A stretch of DNA of 64,000 nt from Glutamicibacter mishrai (GCF_012221945.1 NZ_CP032549.1:3472001-3536000); one strand, 5' to 3'. Positions 6,875 through 15,595 are shown, numbered from the stretch's first letter. Numbers and translations: made by a program. Notes: generated by a model from the sequence alone, not told the origin.

Positions 6875-9658
6875 GTGACTTCACCCGCGGAAAGCTACGC
6901 GAATTCCAAGGCACGACAGGTCGAACACGGCACTGCGCTTCCTGATTTCCGTGCAAGTATCTCCTTCGATCTGGACCCATTCCAGGCGGAGGCTTGTAAA
7001 AAAGTCACCGAAGGGCATAGCGTTCTTGTCGCGGCGCCTACGGGCGCCGGAAAAACAGTTGTTGGCGAATTCGCGATCTTCCAGGCGCTGCGCGAGAACC
7101 GGAAAGCTTTCTACACCACTCCGATCAAGGCGCTGAGCAATCAGAAGTACTCGGAACTGGTTAACCGCTACGGTGCCAAGAGCGTTGGCCTGCTGACCGG
7201 TGACACGTCGATAAACTCTGAAGCGCAGATCGTCGTGATGACCACCGAGGTCTTGCGGAATATGCTTTACGCGGATTCACAAACCCTTGATGGGCTCGGC
7301 TACGTCATCATGGATGAAGTCCACTACCTCGCCGACAAGTTCCGTGGAGCAGTGTGGGAAGAAGTCATCATCCACCTGCCGTCCAACGTCCAGATCATTT
7401 CCCTCTCGGCTACCGTTTCCAACGCTGAAGAGTTCGGCGGTTGGCTCGACACCGTACGCGGCCAGACCGACATCATCGTCTCCGAGCATCGTCCTGTGCC
7501 GCTTTTCCAGCACGTGATGGTGGGCCCAAACGTCGTTGACCTCTTTGCAGAGGACGTCGCTTTCGACAAGGTGGCCGAAGGCGATTCAAAAGCCAGTGTC
7601 AATCCCGAGTTGCGCAAGCTCGTTCGCACCCACAATGCAGGCGGTCGCGTCCAGCGTGGACGAGGCAAGGGCAGCCGCGGGCCTCAGCGAGGGTCCGGGT
7701 TCGGCGAACGGGTCAATCGGCCGTCGGTGATCGGCAAGCTGGACCGCGCGGGCTTGCTTCCTGCCATCTTCTTCATCTTCTCCCGCAAGGGCTGCGACAT
7801 GGCTGTCCAGCAGTGCGCCATGGCTGATCTCCGATTGACCACCAATGAGGAAGCCGCCGAAATTGCGCAGGCACTGGACGAAGTCTCCTATCGGATTCCC
7901 AGCGAGGATCTGGACGTACTGGAGTTCTGGGCCTGGCGCGACGGGCTGATTCGAGGATTCGCCTCGCATCATGCCGGACTTCTGCCGATCTTCAAAGAGA
8001 TCGTCGAAGATCTGTTCGCGCGGAACCTGATCAAAGTCGTTTTTGCTACCGAGACACTGGCGCTGGGCGTCAACATGCCAGCACGCTCTGTCGTGCTGGA
8101 AAAACTCGTCAAGTTCAACGGCGAGTCGCATGTACAGATCTCTTCCGGCGAATACACCCAGCTGACTGGTCGCGCCGGACGTCGTGGCATCGACGTGGAA
8201 GGGCACTCCATTGTCGTGTGGAACCCGGAGCTCGAGCCAGAAGCGTTAGCTGGCCTTGCCTCCAAGCGTACGTACCCGCTGAACTCTTCCTTCCGGCCGA
8301 CCTACAACATGTCGACCAACTTGCTGGCCCAATTTGGCCGCGAGCAGACTCGCCAAATCCTCGAATCCTCGTTTGCACAGTATCAGGCCGACCGTTCAGT
8401 GGTCGGCATGGCACGGCAGGTGCGGTCCAAGGAGGAATCCCTGGCCGGCTACGCGAAGTCCATGCAATGCCATCTGGGGGATTTCACCGAGTACCTCAAG
8501 CTGCAGCGCAATCTGTCCGCGTTGGAGAAGAATGCGGCCAAGAGCCGACGCACTGAACGCCGCTCGGCCGCAGAACGCTCACTGCAGGCAGTCATCCGTG
8601 GCGATGTCGTCGACCTTCCCGGCGGACGCCGTTTCGGCCGCGCTGTCGTCGTTGAGCTCGATACCGCCATGTACAACCCGCGCCATACCGTCTTGACCGA
8701 GGAAGGCCAGCTGCGCCGGTTGTCAGCTGACGACCTCAACGGGCCGGTGGAAATTGTTTCGCGGATCAGAATCCCCAAGGGGTTCACTGGCCGGGCGCCG
8801 AAGGAACGCAGGGATTTGGCCTCATCGCTGCGTAACGCCATCTATGATCAGCGTCCGCCACGCCAGGATGCGCAGAGCTTCAATTACGAAGGCGCGGATT
8901 CATTTGAGCGTGAAATCGCCCAGATGCGATTGGAACTCAAGGACCACCCGTGCCATGCCTGTTCCGAAAAGGACCAGCATATGCGCTGGGCCGATCGGTA
9001 CTGGAAGCTGAAGAAGGACACCGATAAGGCGCGACGCGCCATACGCGGTCGCACCAATACCATCGCCACGCAGTTCGACAAGGTCTGCAAGGTCCTAGAG
9101 CAATTCGAATACTTGGTGCCTTCTGGCGAGGGCGATGACTTCGCTCTGACTGACTCCGGCAGGCGCCTGCGCAGGATCTATGGGGAGCGCGACCTTCTTA
9201 CGAGCCAGATTCTGGAGACCGGTAAACTCAGCAAGCTCAATGCGGAGGAATTGTGCGCCGTCGTAGCCAGCTTGGTTTACCAGGCCCGCCGCGATGGCGA
9301 TCGTCCTGATCCGAAGATGCCCACCGATAAGGTCGCCGACATCTGGAACACTACTATCAAGATCTGGGGTGCCCTTTCAGACGCTGAAGAGGCCCTGAAC
9401 CTTGATCCCACCGCGCCGCCTGAATCTGGCCTGATCTGGCCAATGTACAAGTGGGCTCGCGGGTCGAGCCTGAACAGCGCACTTCGCGGCACGGATATGG
9501 CACCGGGCGACTTCGTTCGCTGGGCCAAACAGGTCATCGACACCTTGGACCAGTTCGCCAAGAATTCCGAACTTCCGCCCATGCTGGTGCGCAATGCCTA
9601 TAAGGCGGTCGACCAGGTCAAACGCGGGGTCGTGGCCTACTCGAACGTCCTGGCCTGA
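6875..9658 (+). CDS. Ski2/Mtr4-like DEVH-box RNA helicase (HelY-type)
   Basis: A 927-residue ATP-dependent helicase. Walker A is AAPTGAGKT (about 53-61), motif II is DEVH in YVIMDEVHYLADKF, motif III is SLSATVSN, and motif VI is QLTGRAGRRGID. The C-terminal third matches the DSHCT region of the Ski2/Mtr4 family (ELCAVVASLVYQARRDGDRP). Such proteins probably unwind structured RNA, possibly in RNA turnover. The bacterial role is not well defined. The start is GTG 6875. It corresponds by position to helY of M. tuberculosis, downstream of tatC. An Arg/Gly-rich insertion at about 254-280 (GGRVQRGRGKGSRGPQRG) may bind RNA. Confidence 0.92.
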   Translation: MTSPAESYANSKARQVEHGTALPDFRASISFDLDPFQAEACKKVTEGHSVLVAAPTGAGKTVVGEFAIFQALRENRKAFYTTPIKALSNQKYSELVNRYGAKSVGLLTGDTSINSEAQIVVMTTEVLRNMLYADSQTLDGLGYVIMDEVHYLADKFRGAVWEEVIIHLPSNVQIISLSATVSNAEEFGGWLDTVRGQTDIIVSEHRPVPLFQHVMVGPNVVDLFAEDVAFDKVAEGDSKASVNPELRKLVRTHNAGGRVQRGRGKGSRGPQRGSGFGERVNRPSVIGKLDRAGLLPAIFFIFSRKGCDMAVQQCAMADLRLTTNEEAAEIAQALDEVSYRIPSEDLDVLEFWAWRDGLIRGFASHHAGLLPIFKEIVEDLFARNLIKVVFATETLALGVNMPARSVVLEKLVKFNGESHVQISSGEYTQLTGRAGRRGIDVEGHSIVVWNPELEPEALAGLASKRTYPLNSSFRPTYNMSTNLLAQFGREQTRQILESSFAQYQADRSVVGMARQVRSKEESLAGYAKSMQCHLGDFTEYLKLQRNLSALEKNAAKSRRTERRSAAERSLQAVIRGDVVDLPGGRRFGRAVVVELDTAMYNPRHTVLTEEGQLRRLSADDLNGPVEIVSRIRIPKGFTGRAPKERRDLASSLRNAIYDQRPPRQDAQSFNYEGADSFEREIAQMRLELKDHPCHACSEKDQHMRWADRYWKLKKDTDKARRAIRGRTNTIATQFDKVCKVLEQFEYLVPSGEGDDFALTDSGRRLRRIYGERDLLTSQILETGKLSKLNAEELCAVVASLVYQARRDGDRPDPKMPTDKVADIWNTTIKIWGALSDAEEALNLDPTAPPESGLIWPMYKWARGSSLNSALRGTDMAPGDFVRWAKQVIDTLDQFAKNSELPPMLVRNAYKAVDQVKRGVVAYSNVLA

Positions 9659-9721
9659 CCTTTTGCGTCGAGGCTCAGAGCAATACTTATTAATCGGTGC
9701 ACGAGAAAAGGGAGCACGCTG

Positions 9722-11320
9722 ATGGCAAAAACACTGTACCGAAACGGGGCAGTTTATTCCGCCGCAGATCCGTTTGCGACCGCCATGGTTGTAGATGGCG
9801 ATACGATTTCCTGGTTGGGCGGTGAGGATGCCGCTGATCGACACGCCGAGACCGCAGATCAGGTGATTGATTTGCGTGGCGGGTTGGTGACACCGGCATT
9901 TGTCGAGTCGCATACCCACCTTGCGGCGCTGGGCCGGAACCTTGCCGGGGGAGACCTGAGCAAAGCCACCTCGGCCAGTTCCCTGCTTTCCTTGGTGGCA
10001 GCGCAGGGGCAGAAATCCAGCAAAGTGGTCCTGGCCCAGGGCTGGGATAATTCCAACTGGGAACAGGCCGAGCTTCCTGCAGAACATGACCTGACCAGCG
10101 CTGCCGACGGCAGAGCCTACTACCTGTCCCGCCGAGACGTGCACAGCGCCTTGGTTAATCAGGAGCTGCTGGACTTCCTGGGTCTTGGAGATCTGAAGCC
10201 GGGCCTGGTCTCCGGCAGTGATCATGATGATGTACGCGTCGCACTGGCCAAGGCCCAGAAAGCGGATCACGACTTCCAGCGCCTGGCCTTGGAACACTAT
10301 GCCTCGAGAGGCTTCGCCACGGTAGTGGAAATGGCAGCGCCACAGCTTGAAGGCCGGGCCGCCCTCGACCAGCTTCTGGCCGACGATCAGCCCAAGCTGC
10401 CCAAGGTCTACGCCTACTGGGGCGAGCTGGTGAACGACGCAGAGGCAGCCGACGAGCTCTTCGCTTCATTCCCTGCTGGACGGATCCTGGGCCTTGGCGG
10501 CGATCTGAAAGTTGATGGCTCCCTCGGAAGCCACACCGCCTACCTCCGCGAGGAGTACAGCGATCGCCCCGGTGAACGCGGCACCCTGTACCTAGGCAGG
10601 GAAGAAATCGCAGCTCACCTCGTCGCGTGCAGCAGCCGCGGAATCCAGGCCTCGTTCCATGTCATTGGCGACGGCGCTTTGGATGTTGTGCTGGATGGAT
10701 TCGATCTGGCCGCCGAGCAGATTGGCGTGTCCAAGGTGCAGATGGGCCGCCACCGCTTGGAGCATGTGGAAATGGTTGATGAAGCAACCCGCTCACGCCT
10801 CTTGCAGTACGCCGTGACCGTGTCGATGCAGCCGGTATTCGATAAGGCTTGGGGCGGTTCGAACGGAATGTATGCTCAGCGGTTGGGCGATCGCGCGCAG
10901 GGAATGAACAACCTCTCGGCTATGCTTTCCGCAGGTGTGCCGATGGTTCTCGGATCCGATGCGCCCGTCACCGAGGTCGACGGGTGGGAGGTAGTTCGCG
11001 CGGCGATGAACATGTCCAATCCGCAGGCGCGTATTTCCGCTCGCGCCGCCTTCCTGGCGCAGACCCGTTCGACCTACCGGGCCATGGGGGAGATGAATCC
11101 GCTGGCCGGTCAGTTGGCCATTGGGGCGCAGGCGACGTTCGCCGTGTGGACTGCCTCTGAACTTGCTGTGCAGACGCCGGACGTTCGCATCAGCTCTTGG
11201 AGCACCGATGCTCGAGCTGGCACTCCGATGCTGCCCGTAGTGGATGAGGAAATTCCGCAGTGCTTGCGCACCGTTCGCGCCGGAATCACCATCTTTGACG
11301 AGCTTGAGCAGGTCAATTAG
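9722..11320 (+). CDS. Amidohydrolase family protein (YtcJ-like metal-dependent hydrolase)
   Basis: A 532-residue protein of the amidohydrolase superfamily, class with the composite domain found in YtcJ and N-substituted formamide deformylases. Visible metal-site elements are ESHTHLAALG near residue 60, HVIGDGALD near 318 with its His, RHRLEHVEM near 343 and the Asp in VLGSDAPVTEVDGW near 412. The N-terminal beta-domain opens LYRNGAVYSAADPFATAMVV. The substrate cannot be predicted. The ATG at 9722 is well placed behind AAAGGGAG at 9707-9714. It stands alone between the helicase and ppm, with its own likely promoter in the 63-base gap or readthrough from the helicase. Confidence 0.88.
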   Translation: MAKTLYRNGAVYSAADPFATAMVVDGDTISWLGGEDAADRHAETADQVIDLRGGLVTPAFVESHTHLAALGRNLAGGDLSKATSASSLLSLVAAQGQKSSKVVLAQGWDNSNWEQAELPAEHDLTSAADGRAYYLSRRDVHSALVNQELLDFLGLGDLKPGLVSGSDHDDVRVALAKAQKADHDFQRLALEHYASRGFATVVEMAAPQLEGRAALDQLLADDQPKLPKVYAYWGELVNDAEAADELFASFPAGRILGLGGDLKVDGSLGSHTAYLREEYSDRPGERGTLYLGREEIAAHLVACSSRGIQASFHVIGDGALDVVLDGFDLAAEQIGVSKVQMGRHRLEHVEMVDEATRSRLLQYAVTVSMQPVFDKAWGGSNGMYAQRLGDRAQGMNNLSAMLSAGVPMVLGSDAPVTEVDGWEVVRAAMNMSNPQARISARAAFLAQTRSTYRAMGEMNPLAGQLAIGAQATFAVWTASELAVQTPDVRISSWSTDARAGTPMLPVVDEEIPQCLRTVRAGITIFDELEQVN

Positions 11321-11412
11321 CTTAAAGCGAAACCATTGGCTTCTGCCTAGATATATTCGTCAAGATCGCTCTGACTAGTGGCATCTAGATAAAGATTGAA
11401 GTCATTAGATGG

Positions 11413-11443
11413 TTGACAGCCTAGGTGGGTTACCCACTAGGCT
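11413..11443 (+). promoter_or_regulatory. Candidate promoter overlapped by palindromic operator
   Basis: TTGACA and TAGGCT are 19 bases apart. The palindrome AGCCTA-g-GTGGGT-t-ACCCAC-TAGGCT occupies the spacer and the -10 box, so a dimeric regulator bound there would block RNA polymerase. The long spacer is a weakness. A transcript starting near 11450 would read through the inverted repeats at 11474-11579. Confidence 0.4.
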
Positions 11444-11501
11444 GAGGTAAGCGCCTCTTCGTGATGCACAAGCATTGCGTTCGAAACGACGCAATACAAA
11501 C

Positions 11502-11579
11502 AACGATCCTCAGTGACCTTAGATAACATTTTGCGTGCTTTTCGCGGGCAAAATAGGGCCGAAGTCACTGAGGATCGTT
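11502..11579 (+). repeat. 16 bp perfect inverted repeat with nested stem (possible sRNA or terminator)
   Basis: AACGATCCTCAGTGAC at 11502-11517 is perfectly complementary to GTCACTGAGGATCGTT at 11564-11579. The 46-base interior holds a second stem, ATTTTGC (11528-11534) with GCAAAAT (11548-11554). The outer arms extend by AAAC/GTTT with one bulged base. It could be a structured small RNA, a long terminator, or a tiny inverted-repeat element. No target-site duplication is obvious. Confidence 0.6.
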
Positions 11580-11622
11580 AGTTTATCCAGTGTCTTCAAT
11601 GACCTGGCGAACATTTGATGAC

Positions 11623-11682
11623 TATAATTTGAGTTTGGACTATCTCTTCCCGCATCAAAGGTTCTAGGTTTCTAGGCTTTGA
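11623..11682 (+). promoter_or_regulatory. Probable ppm promoter and downstream palindrome
   Basis: TATAAT at 11623-11628 is a consensus -10 box. TGACCT 17 bases upstream is a modest -35. The palindrome TCAAAGgttCTAGg...CTAGgCTTTGA lies at 11655-11682, about 20 bases past the predicted transcription start, where it could act as an operator or as an RNA hairpin in the leader. Confidence 0.5.
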
Positions 11683-11729
11683 TTGACGGGAGGAACTTTT
11701 ATGTTGCATACCCAGAAAGGTGTCGCCGA

Positions 11730-12458
11730 GTGCGCGTCATTACCATCATCCCGACCTATAACGAGCTGGAGTCGCTCCCGCTAACCGTAGGGCGGTTGCG
11801 GTCCGCAGTTCCGGATTCGGATGTATTGATCGTTGATGACAATTCACCAGACGGCACCGGCGAACTGGCTGACAAGATGTCGGCTGATGATTCGAACATC
11901 CACGTACTGCACCGCACCGGCAAGGACGGCTTGGGCGCCGCGTATATTGCTGGCTTCGAGTGGGCTTTGGCTCGGGATTACGACGTCCTGGTTGAAATGG
12001 ATGCTGACGGCTCGCACATGCCAGAGCAGCTGCCACGCCTTCTGGAAGCCAGCGAGGCCGGCGCCGACCTGGTAATCGGCTCGCGGTGGGTCAAGGGCGG
12101 CGAGGTCGTCAACTGGCCATTGCTGCGAAAGATCATTTCTCGCGGTGGCAGCTTCTACTCCCGTACCATGCTTGGTCTGCCATTGCGCGACATCACCGCT
12201 GGATACCGCGCCTTCAAGCGCGAGACGCTGGAAGCCATCGATTTTGATGCAGTTGAGTCGCGCGGTTACGGCTTCCAGGTGGATATGACCTTCCGCGTGG
12301 CCATGCTACGCAAGAAAATTGTTGAAGTGCCCGTTACGTTTGTTGAGCGTGAGCTAGGCGCTTCGAAGATGAGTGGAAATATCGTCTTCGAAGCCATGTG
12401 GAATGTCACTCGCTGGGGCTTGGGTGCTCGCTGGAAGAAACTGACGTCCAAGAAGTAG
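11730..12458 (+). CDS. Polyprenol monophosphomannose synthase (Ppm1-type glycosyltransferase 2)
   Basis: The enzyme transfers mannose from GDP-mannose to polyprenyl phosphate, making the donor for lipoglycan synthesis and protein O-mannosylation. The 242-residue protein is a GT-A glycosyltransferase: VITIIPTYNE at the N-terminus, the nucleotide-binding VLIVDDNSPDGTGELAD, the metal-binding DxD in VEMDADGSHMPEQLP, and LRDITAGYRAFKRE near the acceptor site. GTG 11730 is chosen because AGAAAGG at 11714-11720 is nine bases upstream and family members start MRVITIIPTYNE. Upstream in-frame codons lack such a site. The acyltransferase domain (Lnt) fused to Ppm1 in M. tuberculosis is absent. rbpA lies next door, as in mycobacteria (Rv2050/Rv2051c). 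Confidence 0.88.
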   Translation: MRVITIIPTYNELESLPLTVGRLRSAVPDSDVLIVDDNSPDGTGELADKMSADDSNIHVLHRTGKDGLGAAYIAGFEWALARDYDVLVEMDADGSHMPEQLPRLLEASEAGADLVIGSRWVKGGEVVNWPLLRKIISRGGSFYSRTMLGLPLRDITAGYRAFKRETLEAIDFDAVESRGYGFQVDMTFRVAMLRKKIVEVPVTFVERELGASKMSGNIVFEAMWNVTRWGLGARWKKLTSKK

Positions 12459-12469
12459 ATTTCCTGCGC

Positions 12470-12503
12470 TGGCACGTACCGAGACATGTCCCGGTACGTG
12501 CCA
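12470..12503. terminator. Terminator after ppm
   Basis: TGGCACGTACCG...CGGTACGTGCCA forms a 12 bp stem, interrupted by one mismatch and closed by GACatGTC. It lies 12 bases past the ppm stop. Confidence 0.8.
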
Positions 12504-12543
12504 ACGCTGTTTAACGAGGTTATTCGGATCTGTCGCATGCAAG

Positions 12544-12586
12544 TGAGGCCTGGCTGCACAACCATTAGTTGTGCAGCCAGGCCTCA
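12544..12586. terminator. Bidirectional terminator between convergent ppm and rbpA
   Basis: A perfect 19 bp stem (TGAGGCCTGGCTGCACAAC with its complement) and the 5-base loop catta. It sits between the two convergent genes and could stop transcripts from both sides. Confidence 0.8.
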
Positions 12587-12637
12587 TTTAATCCTCTAAG
12601 CCGATACTGGGCTTACCAGCGGCTTATTGGGGGAGTG

Positions 12638-12985
12638 CTAGACAGCTTCCCCGCGTGCAGCGCGCAACTGCGTCAGGCGGTCAGCCAGAGTCTTTTCCAG
12701 CTCTTCTTCGCTGCGACGCTCAAGGAGCATGTCCCAGTGGGTACGAACTGGCTTTTCGTTGCTAGCTTCTTCCACCTGGGCTTCGCCGTGGACGAGCTTG
12801 GCTTCCTTGCCGGTCTTGGTGTGCCAGACCGCTGGAATTTCAGCTTCGGCTGCAAAGACAACAAAGACGGTCTCGCCGTCTTCGGTACGGTATTCGACGC
12901 GCTGACGGGCAGCCGGCTCCACACCTGCCTCAGATTCCATGCTCTGTGCACCCAGGCGCATGCCTCGTAGGCTGCGATCGCTCAT
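12638..12985 (-). CDS. rbpA: RNA polymerase-binding protein RbpA
   Basis: RbpA is an essential actinobacterial factor that binds the group-1 sigma factor and stabilises the open promoter complex. The 115-residue protein starts MSDRSLRGMRLGAQSMESE, the conserved N-terminal tail, followed by the core barrel (YRTEDGETVFVVFAAEAEIP) and the C-terminal sigma-interacting segment KPVRTHWDMLLERRSEEEL. The zinc cysteines found in some RbpA proteins are absent, as is usual in this group. GGAGGGAAATC precedes the ATG at ideal distance. It is a single-gene unit, convergent with ppm. Confidence 0.96.
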   Translation of the reverse strand: MSDRSLRGMRLGAQSMESEAGVEPAARQRVEYRTEDGETVFVVFAAEAEIPAVWHTKTGKEAKLVHGEAQVEEASNEKPVRTHWDMLLERRSEEELEKTLADRLTQLRAARGEAV

Positions 12986-13103
12986 GATTTCCCTCCGCGA
13001 TGTTAAAAGAATTCGCTACACGTACCAACGTTTGGCACCGGATAATAATTCCACCGAACAAGCGGTTTGGAAATCTTCAGGTACCAAAACATCCATTATA
13101 CGC

Positions 13104-13142
13104 GTTAGCGGCGAGGTGCATGGCCTGCACCTCGCCGCTAAC
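13104..13142. terminator. Terminator downstream of the SPFH gene
   Basis: GTTAGCGGCGAGGTGCA and its perfect complement (17 bp) flank the 5-base centre tggcc. It is 26 bases beyond the SPFH stop on the minus strand. Confidence 0.8.
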
Positions 13143-13167
13143 TGTTATCTAGTTATGAAACCAGTCT

Positions 13168-14109
13168 CTACTGGACGTCGCTGCTTGGAGCAGGCGAAGC
13201 TGGCGGAGCCGGAGGTGCCGCTGGGGAGCCATTGCCGCCCAATGCGCCGCCGATGCCCTTCAATGCTTCCGTCAGTTCACTTGGGATCACCCAAAGGGTG
13301 TTGGAAGTTCCTTCAGCAAGCTTTGGCAGTGTCTGCAGGTACTGGTAAGCCAGCAGCTCGTGATCCGGACGGCCGGCATGGATTGCGTCGAAGACCTTCT
13401 GGATAGCCTGAGCTTCACCATCGGCTCGCAGGATCGAGGACTGGGCGTCACCTTCAGCCTTCAAAATTTCTGCCTGGCGCTGGCCCTCGGCGGTCAGAAT
13501 AGCTGACTGCTTCGTACCTTCAGCGGTCAAGATGGCTGCACGGCGGTCACGCTCGGCGCGCATCTGCTTCTCCATGGAGTCCTGGATGGACAGCGGTGGA
13601 TCGATGGCCTTCAGCTCAACGCGGGAGACGCGAATGCCCCACTTGCCGGTTGCCTCGTCCAGTACACCGCGAAGCTGTCCGTTGATCTGGTCGCGGCTGG
13701 TCAGAGCCTCTTCCAGGTTCAGGCCACCAACGACGTTACGTAAGGTGGTCGTGGTCAGCTGCTCAACAGCTTGGATGTAGTTGGCGATTTCGTAGGTTGC
13801 AGCACGAGGCTCAGTGATCTGGAAGTACACAACGGTGTCAATTGAGACCACCAGGTTGTCTTCGGTGATGACTGGCTGCGGTGGGAAGGAAACCACCTGT
13901 TCGCGCAGGTCAAGCAATGGCAGCAAGCGATCCACAAATGGGATCAACAATGTCAGGCCAGGATTCAAGGTGCGATTGTACTTGCCGAGGCGTTCAACAA
14001 TGCCTGCACGTGCCTGGGGCACGATGCGCACGCTGCGCAGTAGTACGACGATCACGAAGATCGCCAGAACGACAAGCACAACAGTTACGCCAAAACCATT
14101 TGAATTCAT
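13168..14109 (-). CDS. SPFH/Band-7 domain membrane protein (stomatin/QmcA-like)
   Basis: The 313-residue protein has one N-terminal membrane helix (about 7-25, VTVVLVVLAIFVIVVLLRSV). The SPFH domain follows (about 28-190; IVPQARAGIVERLGKYNRTLNPGLTLLIPFVD), then an Ala/Glu-rich coiled coil (AERDRRAAILTAEGTKQSAI and repeats) and a Pro/Ala-rich tail. Such proteins form large rings at membrane microdomains and are linked to quality control of membrane proteins. The upstream neighbour, 54 bases away, encodes an NfeD protein. SPFH plus NfeD is a recurring operon pair, which supports both calls. Confidence 0.92.
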   Translation of the reverse strand: MNSNGFGVTVVLVVLAIFVIVVLLRSVRIVPQARAGIVERLGKYNRTLNPGLTLLIPFVDRLLPLLDLREQVVSFPPQPVITEDNLVVSIDTVVYFQITEPRAATYEIANYIQAVEQLTTTTLRNVVGGLNLEEALTSRDQINGQLRGVLDEATGKWGIRVSRVELKAIDPPLSIQDSMEKQMRAERDRRAAILTAEGTKQSAILTAEGQRQAEILKAEGDAQSSILRADGEAQAIQKVFDAIHAGRPDHELLAYQYLQTLPKLAEGTSNTLWVIPSELTEALKGIGGALGGNGSPAAPPAPPASPAPSSDVQ

Positions 14110-14163
14110 GGTTCATACTCACTTTCATTGTGCGGGGTGATGAAAATTAACGTCGAGAAGTTA

Positions 14164-14640
14164 TCAGCTGTCAGCTGGGTCTTCGGGTTTCGGGGAAAGG
14201 TAGGCGGTAGCTCCGTCAATTCGTGAAACCACAGCATAGGTGCCTGGTGGCATCGTCGGAACATTCGACTCTGCACGAACCGTCCATATTTCGCCTTGAA
14301 TCTTGGCCGAACCAGAAATCCGCGAAGTAGGTTCAAGGATCAAGGCATCAGCGCCGATCAGCCGTTCAATATTCGAACGGAACCCTACCGGGGATTTCTT
14401 CAGATGCCTGACGGCAATGGGACGAACCAGCAGAATCATGAGCAGGGAGACGACGCAGAAGACAACTACCTGCAACCACAATGGGCCATTTAGCAGGGCC
14501 ACCGTGACCCCTCCGAGAGCTCCGATGCCCAACATGATGAAGTAAAGGTCGAGTGACAGCATCTCGATGATGGCCAACAATAAGAACAGCGCGAGCCAAA
14601 TTACCCAGGCGTTACTTATGATCCATTCCGCGGTAGTCAT
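14164..14640 (-). CDS. NfeD-like membrane protein
   Basis: A 158-residue protein with two or three hydrophobic helices in the first half (VIWLALFLLLAIIEMLSLDL and GPLWLQVVVFCVVSLLMILL). A C-terminal soluble OB-fold domain typical of NfeD follows (ALILEPTSRISGSAKIQGEIWTV within about 90-150). NfeD proteins are encoded next to SPFH proteins and act with them in membrane protein quality control. ATG 14640 is preferred over a GTG nine bases upstream because AGGTGG lies five bases before the ATG. The SPFH gene follows in the same operon. Confidence 0.88.
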   Translation of the reverse strand: MTTAEWIISNAWVIWLALFLLLAIIEMLSLDLYFIMLGIGALGGVTVALLNGPLWLQVVVFCVVSLLMILLVRPIAVRHLKKSPVGFRSNIERLIGADALILEPTSRISGSAKIQGEIWTVRAESNVPTMPPGTYAVVSRIDGATAYLSPKPEDPADS

Positions 14641-14659
14641 GGAATCCACCTAATTTCTC

Positions 14660-14694
14660 ATAGGACAAGGGCCAGAAGCTTTGGCCTTTCCTAT
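14660..14694 (-). terminator. Possible terminator after the rRNA methyltransferase gene
   Basis: A TAGG..AAGGGCCA / TGGCCTT.CCTA interrupted stem follows the minus-strand methyltransferase stop (14744) and precedes the NfeD gene, separating the two units. The stem is short and has mismatches. Confidence 0.45.
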
Positions 14695-14743
14695 ATTCTG
14701 CCGTATCCGGGGCTGGATAGGCGTAGTCAATTAGGGGTATTTT

Positions 14744-15595
14744 CTATCTCTTAGGGATGAATACGTGCACTCCAAAGGATGCGGTTACAAGCTGTTGGCC
14801 GAGGGACTGCACTTTGCCTCGAAGCGTCTCGGGGGAGAGGTGGTGGCCCGCTGGGCCCATGAAAGCAAGGTTGTAAAGATCCTCGGAGCCCAACTCCATT
14901 TGATAGGTCAGGTATTCAGTCTCGATGTGCATCAGGTCTTCCGCGGCAAACTTCTCTTGCAGGGCTGCCAATTTTCCTTCGGCAACTGAGAGCATGTCTA
15001 ACGGTTCGATGACCTCATTGAGGTGATTTGGTTCCCCGGTAACTACGATGCAGGCGCCGCTCGGGCGCAGGACCCGGTGAAATTCGGACGGATTGTGCGG
15101 AGCGAAGCAATTCAGCACGATATCCCGTGAGGCGTCGGCAGTCGGCAGTTTTCGCCAAACGTCCCACACAAGGGCAACAGTATTCGGCAGCTTTGCGGCA
15201 CGGCGCATGGCGTATCGAGAAATATCCAGTGCTAGAGCGTCATGGCTCGCCGGCATCGTGAGATCAAGGATTTCCTTGAGATAGTAGCCGGTCCCGGCAC
15301 CTGCATCGAGAACGTCCAATGTAGTTCCTGCGTGGTATCTCTGGACAAGTTCCGATAGCTTCCTTGCTAAAGGGGCGTAGTGGCCACGGGATTGAAACGC
15401 GTCTCGTGCCTGGACCATGGCGGATGTGTCTTCCAGGAAGTTGGTTCCCTTGCCTGTCAGAAAATTGAAGTACCCTTGCTTAGCGGCGTCGAATCGATGC
15501 CCGGAATCGCAGAGAAGCGTCTTACTAGCCTCGTCCTTGTACCCAAGAGGTTGATCGCAGACGGGGCAGATGACCGTTGTTTTTCTCATAGGCAT
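14744..15595 (-). CDS. RlmA-type 23S rRNA (guanine-N1)-methyltransferase
   Basis: A 283-residue S-adenosylmethionine-dependent methyltransferase. A zinc-binding N-terminus (CPVCDQPLGYKDEASKTLLC then H) is followed by FDAAKQGYFNFL, both hallmarks of the RlmA/TlrB family that methylates G745 or G748 in 23S rRNA helix 35. The SAM motif is VLDAGAGTGYYLKEIL (about 94-110), and NCFAPHNPSEFHRVLRPSG lies near the active site. TlrB-type members confer macrolide resistance; which base is modified cannot be told from sequence. The ATG overlaps the def stop codon, so the two genes are coupled. Confidence 0.88.
   Translation of the reverse strand: MPMRKTTVICPVCDQPLGYKDEASKTLLCDSGHRFDAAKQGYFNFLTGKGTNFLEDTSAMVQARDAFQSRGHYAPLARKLSELVQRYHAGTTLDVLDAGAGTGYYLKEILDLTMPASHDALALDISRYAMRRAAKLPNTVALVWDVWRKLPTADASRDIVLNCFAPHNPSEFHRVLRPSGACIVVTGEPNHLNEVIEPLDMLSVAEGKLAALQEKFAAEDLMHIETEYLTYQMELGSEDLYNLAFMGPAGHHLSPETLRGKVQSLGQQLVTASFGVHVFIPKR

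Larger units (their letters stand above)
11321..11729. other. Long intergenic region with candidate structured RNA and ppm promoter
   Basis: No protein gene of ordinary size is visible in these 409 bases. They hold a promoter-like TTGACA (11413-11418) and TAGGCT (11438-11443) wrapped in a near-perfect palindrome, a stem ATTGCG/CGCAAT (11474-11495), a 16 bp perfect inverted repeat (11502-11517 with 11564-11579), a TATAAT box (11623-11628), and another palindrome TCAAAG...CTTTGA (11655-11682) before the ppm gene. Confidence 0.7.
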
